Assembly (NCBI GenBank): GCA_046728035.1
Contig: JBKPDT010000202.1
Coordinates: 1-7,258 of the forward strand
Length of the DNA stretch: 7,258 bases
Origin: DASRWT01 sp046728035
GTDB taxonomy: Bacteria; Methylomirabilota; Methylomirabilia; Rokubacteriales; CSP1-6
Direction: 5' to 3'
Under the pieces are notes generated by a model that saw only the letters and a program-made list of their open reading frames with translations, was not told the origin of the DNA and made no database searches. A program made the translations under genes and the position numbers. This document shows positions 1-6,108 of this stretch, piece after piece. Position 1 is the stretch's first letter. Each line of letters begins with the position of its first letter.

Positions 1-279
1 GTGCCGCCGCCCAACCCCGCCTGGGGACTGATGATCGCCGATGGCCGCGGGTTCCTGGCCACCGCGTGGTGGATCTCGCTCTTCCCGGGCCTGGCCATGC
101 TCTTGATCGTCCTGGCGGTCAACCTGATGGGGGACTGGCTCCGCGACCACCTGGACCCCAAGCTGCGGCAGCTCGGCAGTCGAGCCACCGAGCTCGACGC
201 CGCGGGTATCGAGCCGGTGGGCCACGCGGCCGGGGAAGCTCCCCCCCGGGGCGCAGCGGCGGGCGGGGATGGGGGATAG
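1..279 (+). CDS. Peptide-type ABC transporter permease, DppC/OppC-like (3' end only)
   Basis: C-terminal part of an inner-membrane permease of the dipeptide/oligopeptide/nickel ABC importer family, which forms half of the transmembrane channel. The visible 92 residues begin with the conserved PNPAWGLMIADGR segment, followed by one hydrophobic helix (about residues 22-43, WWISLFPG then LAMLLIVLAVNLMGDWLRD) and the family's terminal DPKLR. The GTG at base 1 is almost certainly an internal valine codon, because the other helices and the EAA loop are missing and must lie upstream. After DPKLR comes an unusual tail of about 36 residues rich in Ala, Gly and Pro; most relatives stop within a few residues of this point. 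The stop overlaps the next gene by 11 bases, which indicates one operon. Family membership is firm; the transported substrate is not determinable. Confidence 0.9.
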   Translation: MPPPNPAWGLMIADGRGFLATAWWISLFPGLAMLLIVLAVNLMGDWLRDHLDPKLRQLGSRATELDAAGIEPVGHAAGEAPPRGAAAGGDGG

Positions 280-1282
280 GCCCTGCCGCATGCGGGACTC
301 GGCACCGTTGCTGGTGGTGGAAGACCTCAAGACGCACTTCTTCACCCGCCGGGGGATCACCAAGGCGGTGGACGGGGTGAGCTTCACCCTCCATGCCGGG
401 GAGACGCTGGCCCTCGTGGGGGAATCGGGGTCCGGGAAGTCCGTGACCTGCCTCTCGCTCGTGCGGCTGGTCCCCGAGCCGGCAGGGCGGATCGTCGGTG
501 GCCGGGTGCTGCTCGAGGGAGACGATCTGCTGCGCAAGAGCGCGGCCGAGATGCGTCGCATCCGGGGGAAGCAGATCGCGATGGTGCTGCAAGACCCGAT
601 GACCTCTCTCAATCCCGCCCTGACGATCGGGAGCCAGGTGAGCGAGGTCCTGCGGCTCCATCAGGGGCTGCGCGGCACCACCCTGCGCGAACGGGTGCTG
701 GAGGCATTGCGACGGCTGCGCATCTCCGCCGCCGCCACGAGGCTCCGGCATTACCCGCACCAGTTCAGCGGGGGGATGCGGCAGCGGGTGTCGAGCGCCA
801 TCGCGCTCTCGTGTGCCCCCCGTCTGCTCATTGCGGATGAACCGACCACGTCCCTGGACGTGACCATCCAGGCTCAATACCTCGATCTTCTCAAGGAGGT
901 GCAGGCCGCCGCCGGTTTAGCGGTCATCCTGGTCACGCACGATTTCGGCATCGTTGCGGCGAACGCCGACCGGGTGGCGGTGATGTACGCGGGGAAGATC
1001 GTGGAGATGGGGACCACGCTGCAGATCTTCGACAACCCCCGGCATCCCTATACCCAAGCGCTCCTGCGCTGCCTGCCGGACGTCGGGCTCAGGGATCGAC
1101 AGCTGGTCGAGATCGGCGGTCAGCCCCCTGACCTCGCGCGGCTCGGGCCGGGCTGCCCCTTCGCGCCCAGATGTCCGGAGCGGCAACCCATCTGCGAGAA
1201 GACCTATCCCCCTCCGGTCCAGGTCGAGGACGGCCACGAGGCGCACTGCTGGGTGGCCGCCCCTGCGGGTGCCCGAGCCTGA
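269..1282 (+). CDS. dppD: Peptide-type ABC transporter ATP-binding protein, DppD/OppD-like
   Basis: Cytoplasmic ATPase subunit that powers a dipeptide/oligopeptide-type importer, paired with the DppF-like subunit encoded next. All nucleotide-binding motifs are present in the 337 residues: Walker A GESGSGKS (51-58), Q-loop VLQDPMTSLNP (106-116), signature FSGGMRQR (166-173), Walker B LLIADEP (186-192), D-loop SLDVT and the H-loop histidine in VTHD (H224). The C-terminal oligopeptide-transporter domain carries four cysteines (296, 302, 309, 327; GCPFAPRCP and then HCW), a motif typical of this subfamily and reported to bind an iron-sulfur cluster in some Dpp ATPases. The ATG at 269 follows a G-rich stretch and overlaps the permease stop; an in-frame ATG at 290 is an alternative with no better ribosome site. 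The gene symbol is family-level: OppD or another importer of this class cannot be excluded. Confidence 0.93.
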   Translation: MGDRPCRMRDSAPLLVVEDLKTHFFTRRGITKAVDGVSFTLHAGETLALVGESGSGKSVTCLSLVRLVPEPAGRIVGGRVLLEGDDLLRKSAAEMRRIRGKQIAMVLQDPMTSLNPALTIGSQVSEVLRLHQGLRGTTLRERVLEALRRLRISAAATRLRHYPHQFSGGMRQRVSSAIALSCAPRLLIADEPTTSLDVTIQAQYLDLLKEVQAAAGLAVILVTHDFGIVAANADRVAVMYAGKIVEMGTTLQIFDNPRHPYTQALLRCLPDVGLRDRQLVEIGGQPPDLARLGPGCPFAPRCPERQPICEKTYPPPVQVEDGHEAHCWVAAPAGARA

Positions 1283-2243
1283 CATGCTGTTGCAAGGAAT
1301 CGGTCTGAAGAGATACTTCCCCGCCACCAGCGGCTTCAGGGTGGGCTGGGCGCACGGATGGATCAAGGCCCTGGACGGGGTGAGCGTGCAGGTGGCGGAG
1401 GGAGAGACCCTGGGCATTGTGGGGGAGTCGGGTTCCGGCAAGACCACGCTGGCCAGGCTCTTCCTGCTCCTGGACCGCCCCACGGCCGGCTCCCTCCTCT
1501 TCGACGGCATGGAGACCCGCGCCTTCGGCCGTGATGACTTCGTGCGCTATCGCCGCTCGGTGCAGGCCGTGTTCCAGGACCCCTATAGCTCGTTGAACCC
1601 ACGGATGCGGGTGGAGCACATCGTCGCCGAGCCGCTCCATTCCGAAAACGGCGTGGGCCGCGCCGAGAGGCGAGAGCGCGTCGCGGACGTCTTGGAGCTC
1701 GTGGGCCTCCGGCGAGAGAGCATCGCCCTCTACCCCCATGAGTTCAGCGGGGGCCAGCGGCAGCGCATCGCCATCGCGCGCGCCCTCGTGACGTATCCGA
1801 AGCTCATCATCCTGGACGAGCCCGTGTCGGCGCTGGATGTGTCCATTCGGGCGCAAATCCTCAACCTCCTCAAGCATCTCCAGGGAAAGCTCGGGCTAGC
1901 ATACGTCATGATCTCCCACGATCTGGCGGCGGCGCGCTACCTGGCCACTCGCCTGGCCGTCATGTATGCCGGAAAGCTCGTAGAAACGGGGGAGTGCGAC
2001 GCCGTGTACGCGGATCCGCTCCATCCCTACACGGAAGCGCTCCTGTCCGCGGCCCTCCCGTTACATCCGTCGGTACGACGTCAGCGAATCGTCCTGGGGG
2101 GGGAAGTGCCCAACCCCGCGAATCCTCCCGCCGGCTGTCGCTTTCATCCCCGGTGTCCACGCGTCCTGCCCCAGTGCGAGAGCCAGGAGCCGGAAATGCG
2201 AGAGATCAAGCCCGGCCGCTTCACTGCCTGTCACCTGTACTGA
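1269..2243 (+). CDS. dppF: Peptide-type ABC transporter ATP-binding protein, DppF/OppF-like
   Basis: Second ATPase subunit of the same importer, 324 residues. Walker A GESGSGKT (52-59), Q-loop VFQDPYSSLNP (101-111), signature FSGGQRQR (159-166), Walker B LIILDEP (179-185), D-loop SALDVSI and H-loop ISHD (H217) are intact. The PYSSLNPR segment and the SGGQRQR signature separate it from the DppD type (PMTSLNP, SGGMRQR). The C-terminal cysteine motif (C290, C296, C303, C321) is conserved. The GTG start at 1269 overlaps dppD by 14 bases; an in-frame ATG at 1284, one base after the dppD stop, would give a protein five residues shorter and is equally plausible because neither has a clear Shine-Dalgarno sequence. 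Translational coupling to dppD is likely. It ends the recognisable transporter block. Symbol is at family level. Confidence 0.93.
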   Translation: MPEPDMLLQGIGLKRYFPATSGFRVGWAHGWIKALDGVSVQVAEGETLGIVGESGSGKTTLARLFLLLDRPTAGSLLFDGMETRAFGRDDFVRYRRSVQAVFQDPYSSLNPRMRVEHIVAEPLHSENGVGRAERRERVADVLELVGLRRESIALYPHEFSGGQRQRIAIARALVTYPKLIILDEPVSALDVSIRAQILNLLKHLQGKLGLAYVMISHDLAAARYLATRLAVMYAGKLVETGECDAVYADPLHPYTEALLSAALPLHPSVRRQRIVLGGEVPNPANPPAGCRFHPRCPRVLPQCESQEPEMREIKPGRFTACHLY

Positions 2244-2257
2244 GAGGCCGCGACGGC

Positions 2258-2356
2258 ATGACTCGGGGAATACCGGCATGGTGTGACGAGGACTTCCGCT
2301 ATCTGACCAAGACCTACCCGCCGCGGAAGCTCAAGGAGGAGGACTGGCTGGACTAG
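2258..2356 (+). CDS. Possible 32-residue microprotein between dppF and the RidA gene
   Basis: A short ORF starting 14 bases after the dppF stop and preceded by GAGAGG (2242-2247, spacing 10) that could serve as a ribosome site. The product has no membrane helix or signal peptide and is strongly charged (13 of 32 residues). It has a single Cys (C9), two Trp (8, 30), a YPPRK stretch in the middle and an acidic end (KEEDWLD). I recognise no family. It could be a genuine microprotein of the operon, the degraded end of a lost gene, or chance. Support is only position, the ribosome-site-like sequence and the lack of any other gene in the 161-base gap. A conservation test would decide. Confidence 0.3.
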   Translation: MTRGIPAWCDEDFRYLTKTYPPRKLKEEDWLD

Positions 2357-2391
2357 GCGCGACCGCCTGGCCGTCCTGTAGTCTGTCGTCC

Positions 2392-2397
2392 AAGGAG
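2392..2397 (+). promoter_or_regulatory. Ribosome binding site of the RidA-family gene
   Basis: AAGGAG with 7 bases to the ATG at 2405. It fixes the start of the RidA-family gene and shows that this gene has its own translation initiation, unlike the coupled ABC genes upstream. I see no convincing -35/-10 pair or terminator between 2357 and 2391, so transcription probably continues from the transporter operon. Confidence 0.7.
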
Positions 2398-2404
2398 ACC
2401 TTCC

Positions 2405-2797
2405 ATGAAGAGACAAGTCATCCGCGTCGAGCCCTTGTCCACGTATCTAGAGAGCTGGAAGGCGCCGACCTCGGCCGTCACGCGCAGCGGCGATACGATC
2501 TACATCTCCGGATTGCCGCCCTTCGATCCGCAGACCGGCAAGATCGCTGAGGTGCCCATCGAGCGGCAGACGGAGCTCGTGCTGGAGCAGATGAAGCTCT
2601 GCCTGGAGACGGCGGGCTCATCGCTCGAAAATGTGCTCAAGTGCAACGTGTACTGCACGTCGGTGGAGAAGTTCGCGGCCGTCAACGTGATCTACACTCG
2701 CTACTTCCCCAGGGACCCGCCAGCGCGGATCTTCGTCTGCGTGCCCAAGTGGCCGGGGCCGTTCGACATCGAGATCGACTGCGTCGCCACGGTGTAG
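2405..2797 (+). CDS. RidA/YjgF/YER057c/UK114-family protein (enamine/imine deaminase-like)
   Basis: 130-residue protein of the Rid family, soluble cytoplasmic trimers that hydrolyse reactive enamine/imine intermediates of amino-acid metabolism. The family landmarks appear in order: ISGLPPFDPQTGKI (34-47), the NVY...F.AVN..Y..YF block (81-101, with N94 matching the conserved Asn), the substrate carboxylate-binding Arg in PPAR (R108, matching E. coli Arg105) and DIEIDCVA near the end (E123, matching Glu120). Presence of the Arg argues for an active deaminase-type Rid. Differences from classical RidA are ISGL where E. coli has TSGQ, and no Cys two residues after the Arg (F110), so the preferred substrate may differ. 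It lies in the direction of the importer genes and 11 bases before the serine hydrolase gene, suggesting a shared catabolic role. Family certain; substrate unknown. Confidence 0.92.
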   Translation: MKRQVIRVEPLSTYLESWKAPTSAVTRSGDTIYISGLPPFDPQTGKIAEVPIERQTELVLEQMKLCLETAGSSLENVLKCNVYCTSVEKFAAVNVIYTRYFPRDPPARIFVCVPKWPGPFDIEIDCVATV

Positions 2798-2808
2798 CGA
2801 CCGCCGCC

Positions 2809-3990
2809 GTGTCACCCAGCGACGAGACGGTGCACGGGCACTGCGAGCCGCGCTTCGAGCGCCTGCGAGCCGCGCTTGCCGAGATCATGGCCGCCGGCGC
2901 CGAGGTGGGCGCGGCCCTCGCGGTCTGCGTGGACAAGGAGCCGGTGGTGGACCTCTGGGCGGGCCACGTTGATGCCGCGCGCTCCCGGCCGTGGGCCCGC
3001 GACACCATCGTGAACCTCTTCTCCGTGGGGAAGGCGATCAGTGCGGTGTGCCTGCTCCGCCTGGTCGAAGCCGGGCGGGTCGAGCTGGACGCGCCCGTCG
3101 CGCGCTACTGGCCCGAGTTCGCGCAGGCGGGGAAGGGGCAGGTGCCCCTGCGCTACCTCCTGACCCACCAGGTGGGGCTCCCCGCCATCGCCCGCCCGCT
3201 GCCGCCCGAGGCCTGGGGCGACTGGACGCTGATGACGGAGGCCCTCGCCGCCCAGGCGCCCTGGTGGGAGCCGGGCACGGGCCACGGCTACCATGTCAAC
3301 ACGCAGGGCTTCCTGATCGGCGAGGTGATTCGCCGCGTCACCGGCCAATCTATCGGCGCCTACTTCCGCAGCGAGCTCGGCGGGCCCGCGGGCATCGACT
3401 GGCACTGGGGGCTCGGGGCCGAGGACGACGCGCGCTGCGCGGACTTCCTCCCGCCGCCGCCCGGCCCCGAGCGCGACGCGTTCGAGCGGCGCCTCACCGG
3501 GGACGGCGGGGCGCTCGAGGGCCTCGCACTGATGCGCCTTCACGCCTATCGCAACCCGCCGGGCCTCTCCGGCATGGAGGTCGTGAACACACGCGCGTGG
3601 CGGGCGGCGGAGGTGCCGTCGACCAACGGGCACGGGACGGCGCGTTCCGTCGCGCGCCTCTACTCGGCGCTGGCGACGGACGGGCGCCTCGACGGCGTGC
3701 ATGTGCTCGGGCCGGAGACCATCGCCCGCGCCATCACCGAGCACGTGAACGGGCCGGATCTCGTGCTGGAGCGCCCCACGCGCTATGGGTTCGGCTTCCA
3801 GCTCACCATGCCCGAGCGGCGGCTCGGCCCGGGCCCCCGCGCCTTCGGGCACTTCGGCGCGGGCGGCTCGCTCGGCTTCGCCGATCCCGACGCGCGGGTG
3901 GCCATCGGCTACGCCATGAACCAGGGCCGCCCGGGCTGGCAGCACAGGCACGTGCGCCAGCTGATCGACCTCGTCTACGCCGCGCTGTAG
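2809..3990 (+). CDS. Serine hydrolase of the beta-lactamase/family VIII esterase type (EstB-like)
   Basis: 393-residue penicillin-binding-protein/beta-lactamase-fold hydrolase. From the GTG at 2809 it shows the N-terminal VHGHCEPRF typical of the EstB-like group, the catalytic SxxK motif SVGK (S72, K75), the second-motif tyrosine Y161 in GYHVNTQGFLIGEV, and the third motif region GHFGAGGSLGFADPD (347-361), which replaces KTG. There is no signal peptide, so it should act in the cytoplasm on esters, amides or lactam-like bonds. It is unlikely to be a resistance beta-lactamase. The same frame is open upstream to 2641, but that part lies inside the RidA gene and is not family-like. GTG 2809 (or GTG 2830) fits the family N-terminus although neither has a good ribosome site; the 11-base gap after the RidA gene suggests coupled translation. 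The substrate is unknown. Confidence 0.9.
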   Translation: MSPSDETVHGHCEPRFERLRAALAEIMAAGAEVGAALAVCVDKEPVVDLWAGHVDAARSRPWARDTIVNLFSVGKAISAVCLLRLVEAGRVELDAPVARYWPEFAQAGKGQVPLRYLLTHQVGLPAIARPLPPEAWGDWTLMTEALAAQAPWWEPGTGHGYHVNTQGFLIGEVIRRVTGQSIGAYFRSELGGPAGIDWHWGLGAEDDARCADFLPPPPGPERDAFERRLTGDGGALEGLALMRLHAYRNPPGLSGMEVVNTRAWRAAEVPSTNGHGTARSVARLYSALATDGRLDGVHVLGPETIARAITEHVNGPDLVLERPTRYGFGFQLTMPERRLGPGPRAFGHFGAGGSLGFADPDARVAIGYAMNQGRPGWQHRHVRQLIDLVYAAL

Positions 3991-5343
3991 CTACCTGCCC
4001 CCCGGCGGCCCCGCCCCCACGAGCGCCTTCACCGCTCCGAGCGCGGCGCGATACGCGGCGGGGTCGGAGCCGAAGTGGCCCCCGCGGAACACGCACGGGT
4101 CGTCGAGGCTGAACGGCAGACCACTGTCGCGGTTCACGATCTGGCCTTCGGCGCGCTCCTCCCAGAAACAGCGGCTGGCATTCTGCTCGCGGGGACTGTT
4201 GCGCACCGTCCCATCGCCCGGGCGATCGAACTGGTGGTGGGCGCCCGCGAAGGTCGTGATCTCGGCGTCGGCGCCGGCTCGGCGGAGCCGCTCCACGTAG
4301 GCGCGGCAGCGCTCGAGCGGCGCGAGGTCGTCGGCCGTCCCGTGGAAGAGCCGAATCTGGCCGGTCACCTGCTCCTCGCCGAGGTAGCTGATGTAGCACG
4401 GCGGGTAGAAGGCGATGTGCCGCGCGAACCGCGCGCCCGCCGGCCCGTGCAGGCGCTGGAACCGCGACAGCGACGAGTAGAGCGCGACGGCGCCCCCCTT
4501 CGAGAAGCCCATGACCGCGATGCGCGCCGGATCGATGCGAGGGTGCGTGGCGAGGAGCTCCAGCGCGCGGTAGGCATCGCCCATCATCGCCTGGGTGGCG
4601 AGCTGCGACTGATCCTCCGCGGTGAAGGTGATGCCCCGGCCCGTGAAGCTATCCATGAGGAAGGTGGCGGCGCCGGCCTGGCGCAGCACCTCGGCCCATC
4701 GGTCCTCGCGCGAGGTCACGCCTCCGGAGCCGTGCACGATCACGACCGCCGGGCCGCGCTCGGCCGGCCCCGGCGGCAGCTGCAGGTCGCCCCAGATCGT
4801 CTGCGTCGCCGGCGGCTTCACGCCCTGGAGGAACTCGGCGGTGGTCGGCGTGGTGGTCTGAAAGCCGATGCGACCCGTCGGCCCGGCCGCGAGCGTCGTC
4901 TGGCGCGCCGGTGGTGGACAGCCGTCCACGTAGCGCACCGCCGTCGCGCTCGTGACCTCGCGCCCGTCGGCGAGCACGGCGCTCAGCGTGTAGTGGATCT
5001 CGCCCGGCTTCCGGCCGACGGGACTCCAGTGCCAGAGCTGGCTCTCGAAGCGACCCTGCTCGGCGGCGTGGCCCTGCAGATCCTCTCGCGCCGGCGTCAG
5101 GAGCGAGCGGATCGGTTGCTCGCCGGGCCCGTCCCAGCGCGCGACCAGCTCCAGAGCCTTGACGGCCGCCAGGCCGCCCGGAAACCCGCGGTACGAGAAG
5201 CCCCAGCGGAACCCGTCCCGCAGGCAGAGGCGGGGCGGGTCGAACTGGAGCTGCTCCAGGGCCGGCTGGGCCCCGACGGGCGGCGGGGCCAGGAGGAAGC
5301 CGACAGCGAGGATGCCCAGGAAGAGTGCTCGTGGCGCGACCAT
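3991..5343 (-). CDS. Exported dienelactone-hydrolase-family alpha/beta hydrolase with extra N-terminal domain
   Basis: 450 residues from the ATG at 5343. A signal peptide is visible: MVAPR, hydrophobic ALFLGILAVGFLLA, then PPPVGA with likely cleavage after A25. Residues about 30-141 form an extra domain of unknown type, probably beta-rich, bracketed by C40 and C142. The hydrolase domain has oxyanion HGSGG (204-208), nucleophile elbow GFSKGG (S281), acid D338 in HGTADD and histidine H369 or H370 in AGAHHQFD, so the triad is complete with Ser rather than the Cys of classical dienelactone hydrolases. The total of six cysteines suggests disulfides outside the cytoplasm. An upstream in-frame ATG at 5424 has GGAG at spacing 5 but would put a 27-residue acidic segment before the signal peptide and leave only 26 bases to the divergent gene; ATG 5358 is another option. 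Substrate unknown; esterase or carboxyl-ester hydrolase is likely. Confidence 0.87.
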   Translation of the reverse strand: MVAPRALFLGILAVGFLLAPPPVGAQPALEQLQFDPPRLCLRDGFRWGFSYRGFPGGLAAVKALELVARWDGPGEQPIRSLLTPAREDLQGHAAEQGRFESQLWHWSPVGRKPGEIHYTLSAVLADGREVTSATAVRYVDGCPPPARQTTLAAGPTGRIGFQTTTPTTAEFLQGVKPPATQTIWGDLQLPPGPAERGPAVVIVHGSGGVTSREDRWAEVLRQAGAATFLMDSFTGRGITFTAEDQSQLATQAMMGDAYRALELLATHPRIDPARIAVMGFSKGGAVALYSSLSRFQRLHGPAGARFARHIAFYPPCYISYLGEEQVTGQIRLFHGTADDLAPLERCRAYVERLRRAGADAEITTFAGAHHQFDRPGDGTVRNSPREQNASRCFWEERAEGQIVNRDSGLPFSLDDPCVFRGGHFGSDPAAYRAALGAVKALVGAGPPGGR

Positions 5344-5372
5344 GTCGGGCACGAGCATAGCGCGGTGTAGCC

Positions 5373-5416
5373 GCTTGCGCCCTGGGTCGTCCGCGATGTC
5401 CACGCCCAGGGCAAGC
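5373..5416. repeat. Imperfect inverted repeat in the divergent spacer (candidate operator)
   Basis: Left arm 5373-5386 (GCTT, two extra bases GC, GCCCTGGG) pairs with right arm 5405-5416 (CCCAGGGC AAGC): 12 matching base pairs with a two-base bulge and an 18-base spacer. The inner eight pairs are perfect. It lies between the exported hydrolase and the Uma2 gene, where promoters of both should be. There is no T-run, so it does not look like an intrinsic terminator. It may be an operator. If the hydrolase starts at 5424 the repeat would be coding and may be coincidental. Confidence 0.35.
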
Positions 5417-5435
5417 CGATACATTGACGCTCCGA

Positions 5436-5445
5436 GAGCGCGCTC
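5436..5445. repeat. 10-base perfect palindrome GAGCGCGCTC before the Uma2 gene
   Basis: The sequence equals its own reverse complement and ends 5 bases before the ATG at 5451, where a ribosome site would be expected. A protein-binding site is possible, but palindromes of this size made only of GC-rich steps are common by chance in such DNA. Confidence 0.2.
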
Positions 5446-5450
5446 CTAAG

Positions 5451-6038
5451 ATGGCTGGCATGGCGGATTACGCGGTTGAGACTCGGCGATTCACCCGAGC
5501 GGAGTACGACCGCCTGATCGAGCTGGGCATCTTCCAGCCGGGGGAGCGGATCGAGCTGATCGCCGGCCAGCTCATGATCGCCGAGCCCCAGGGGGAGTCC
5601 CACTATGGGGCCATCTGGAAGACCGCTCGCGCCATTGAAGCCGCATTCGGGCCCGGATGGTACGTTCGAAGCCAGGCGCCGATCGGGCTCGACGACGAGT
5701 CAGAGCCAGAGCCCGACGTGGCCGTGGTCCCGGGAACCGTCCACGACTATCTCCGCGAACACCCCACCCGTCCGGTGCTGACGGTGGAAGTATCCGAATC
5801 GAGCCTCGCCATGGACCGGCGGCACAAGGGCAGCCTCTACGCGCGCGCCGGTCTGGACGACTACTGGGTGGTGAACCTGATCAACCGCGTGCTCGAGGTC
5901 TATCGCCAACCCGTCCGCGATCCCCCGGCGCCGTTCGGCTGGCACTTCGCGCGCCGCGAGGTGCTCGATCCCTCCATGCTGGCCGCCCCCCTCGCGGCAC
6001 CGAACGCGGTGATCCGCGTCGCCGATCTCTTGCCGTAA
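5451..6038 (+). CDS. Uma2-family PD-(D/E)XK nuclease-fold protein
   Basis: 195 residues from ATG 5451 (192 if the ATG at 5460 is used; neither has a strong ribosome site). It matches the Uma2 family (formerly DUF820) along its length: the N-terminal TRRFTRAEYDRLIELGIF followed by ERIELIAGQL, the PEPDVAVV strand with D89, the VEVSESS strand with E113, and K126 in RRHKGSLYARAGLDDYWVVN, the family's hallmark block. These three residues are the expected PD-(D/E)XK metal-binding and catalytic set, so the nuclease site looks intact. Uma2 genes occur as many scattered copies in some phyla and their cellular role is unsettled. Here it stands alone, divergent from the exported hydrolase and 100 bases before the DUF350 gene, with no toxin-antitoxin partner or transposase beside it. 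The frame is open upstream to a TTG at 5424, which is less likely as a start. Confidence 0.9.
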   Translation: MAGMADYAVETRRFTRAEYDRLIELGIFQPGERIELIAGQLMIAEPQGESHYGAIWKTARAIEAAFGPGWYVRSQAPIGLDDESEPEPDVAVVPGTVHDYLREHPTRPVLTVEVSESSLAMDRRHKGSLYARAGLDDYWVVNLINRVLEVYRQPVRDPPAPFGWHFARREVLDPSMLAAPLAAPNAVIRVADLLP

Positions 6039-6108
6039 GCCCGCCTCCGCCGAGAACCGCCGAATTCTCATCCGTCCAGCGCACCTTTAGGGCTAGCGTA
6101 GAACCCGA

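Noticed and set aside
119..877. A 252-codon minus-strand frame over dppC/dppD, with similar ones at 917-1510 and 1089-1877
   Set aside because: All lie opposite ATPase coding sequence with every ABC motif intact and have no recognisable content.
2244..2404. Transcription terminator or new promoter between dppF and the RidA gene
   Set aside because: I found no hairpin with a T-run and no convincing -35/-10 pair; only ribosome-site-like sequences and the short ORF are visible.
2641..2808. Upstream extension of the serine hydrolase frame to an ATG at 2641
   Set aside because: It would overlap the RidA gene by over 150 bases and add 56 residues without family resemblance; the family N-terminus begins near VHGHCEPRF, just after GTG 2809.
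2812..3951. A 379-codon open frame on the - strand opposite the serine hydrolase
   Set aside because: Low-complexity Arg/Ala/Gly/Val translation with no domain; the + strand encodes SxxK, the Tyr motif and the third motif in order.
2809..3990. Interpretation as an antibiotic-resistance beta-lactamase
   Set aside because: There is no signal peptide, the N-terminus and GHFGAGGSLGF motif are those of EstB-like esterases, and no KTG is present.
4075..5370. A 431-codon open frame on the + strand opposite the exported hydrolase
   Set aside because: Its translation is Arg/Ala/Glu/Gly-rich with no motif, while the minus strand has a signal peptide and a full catalytic triad. It is the antisense shadow of a high-GC3 gene.
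6039..6108. Terminator after the Uma2 gene, including GAGAA...TTCTC (6052-6069)
   Set aside because: The stem is only 5 base pairs with an 8-base loop and no T-run, too weak to call.
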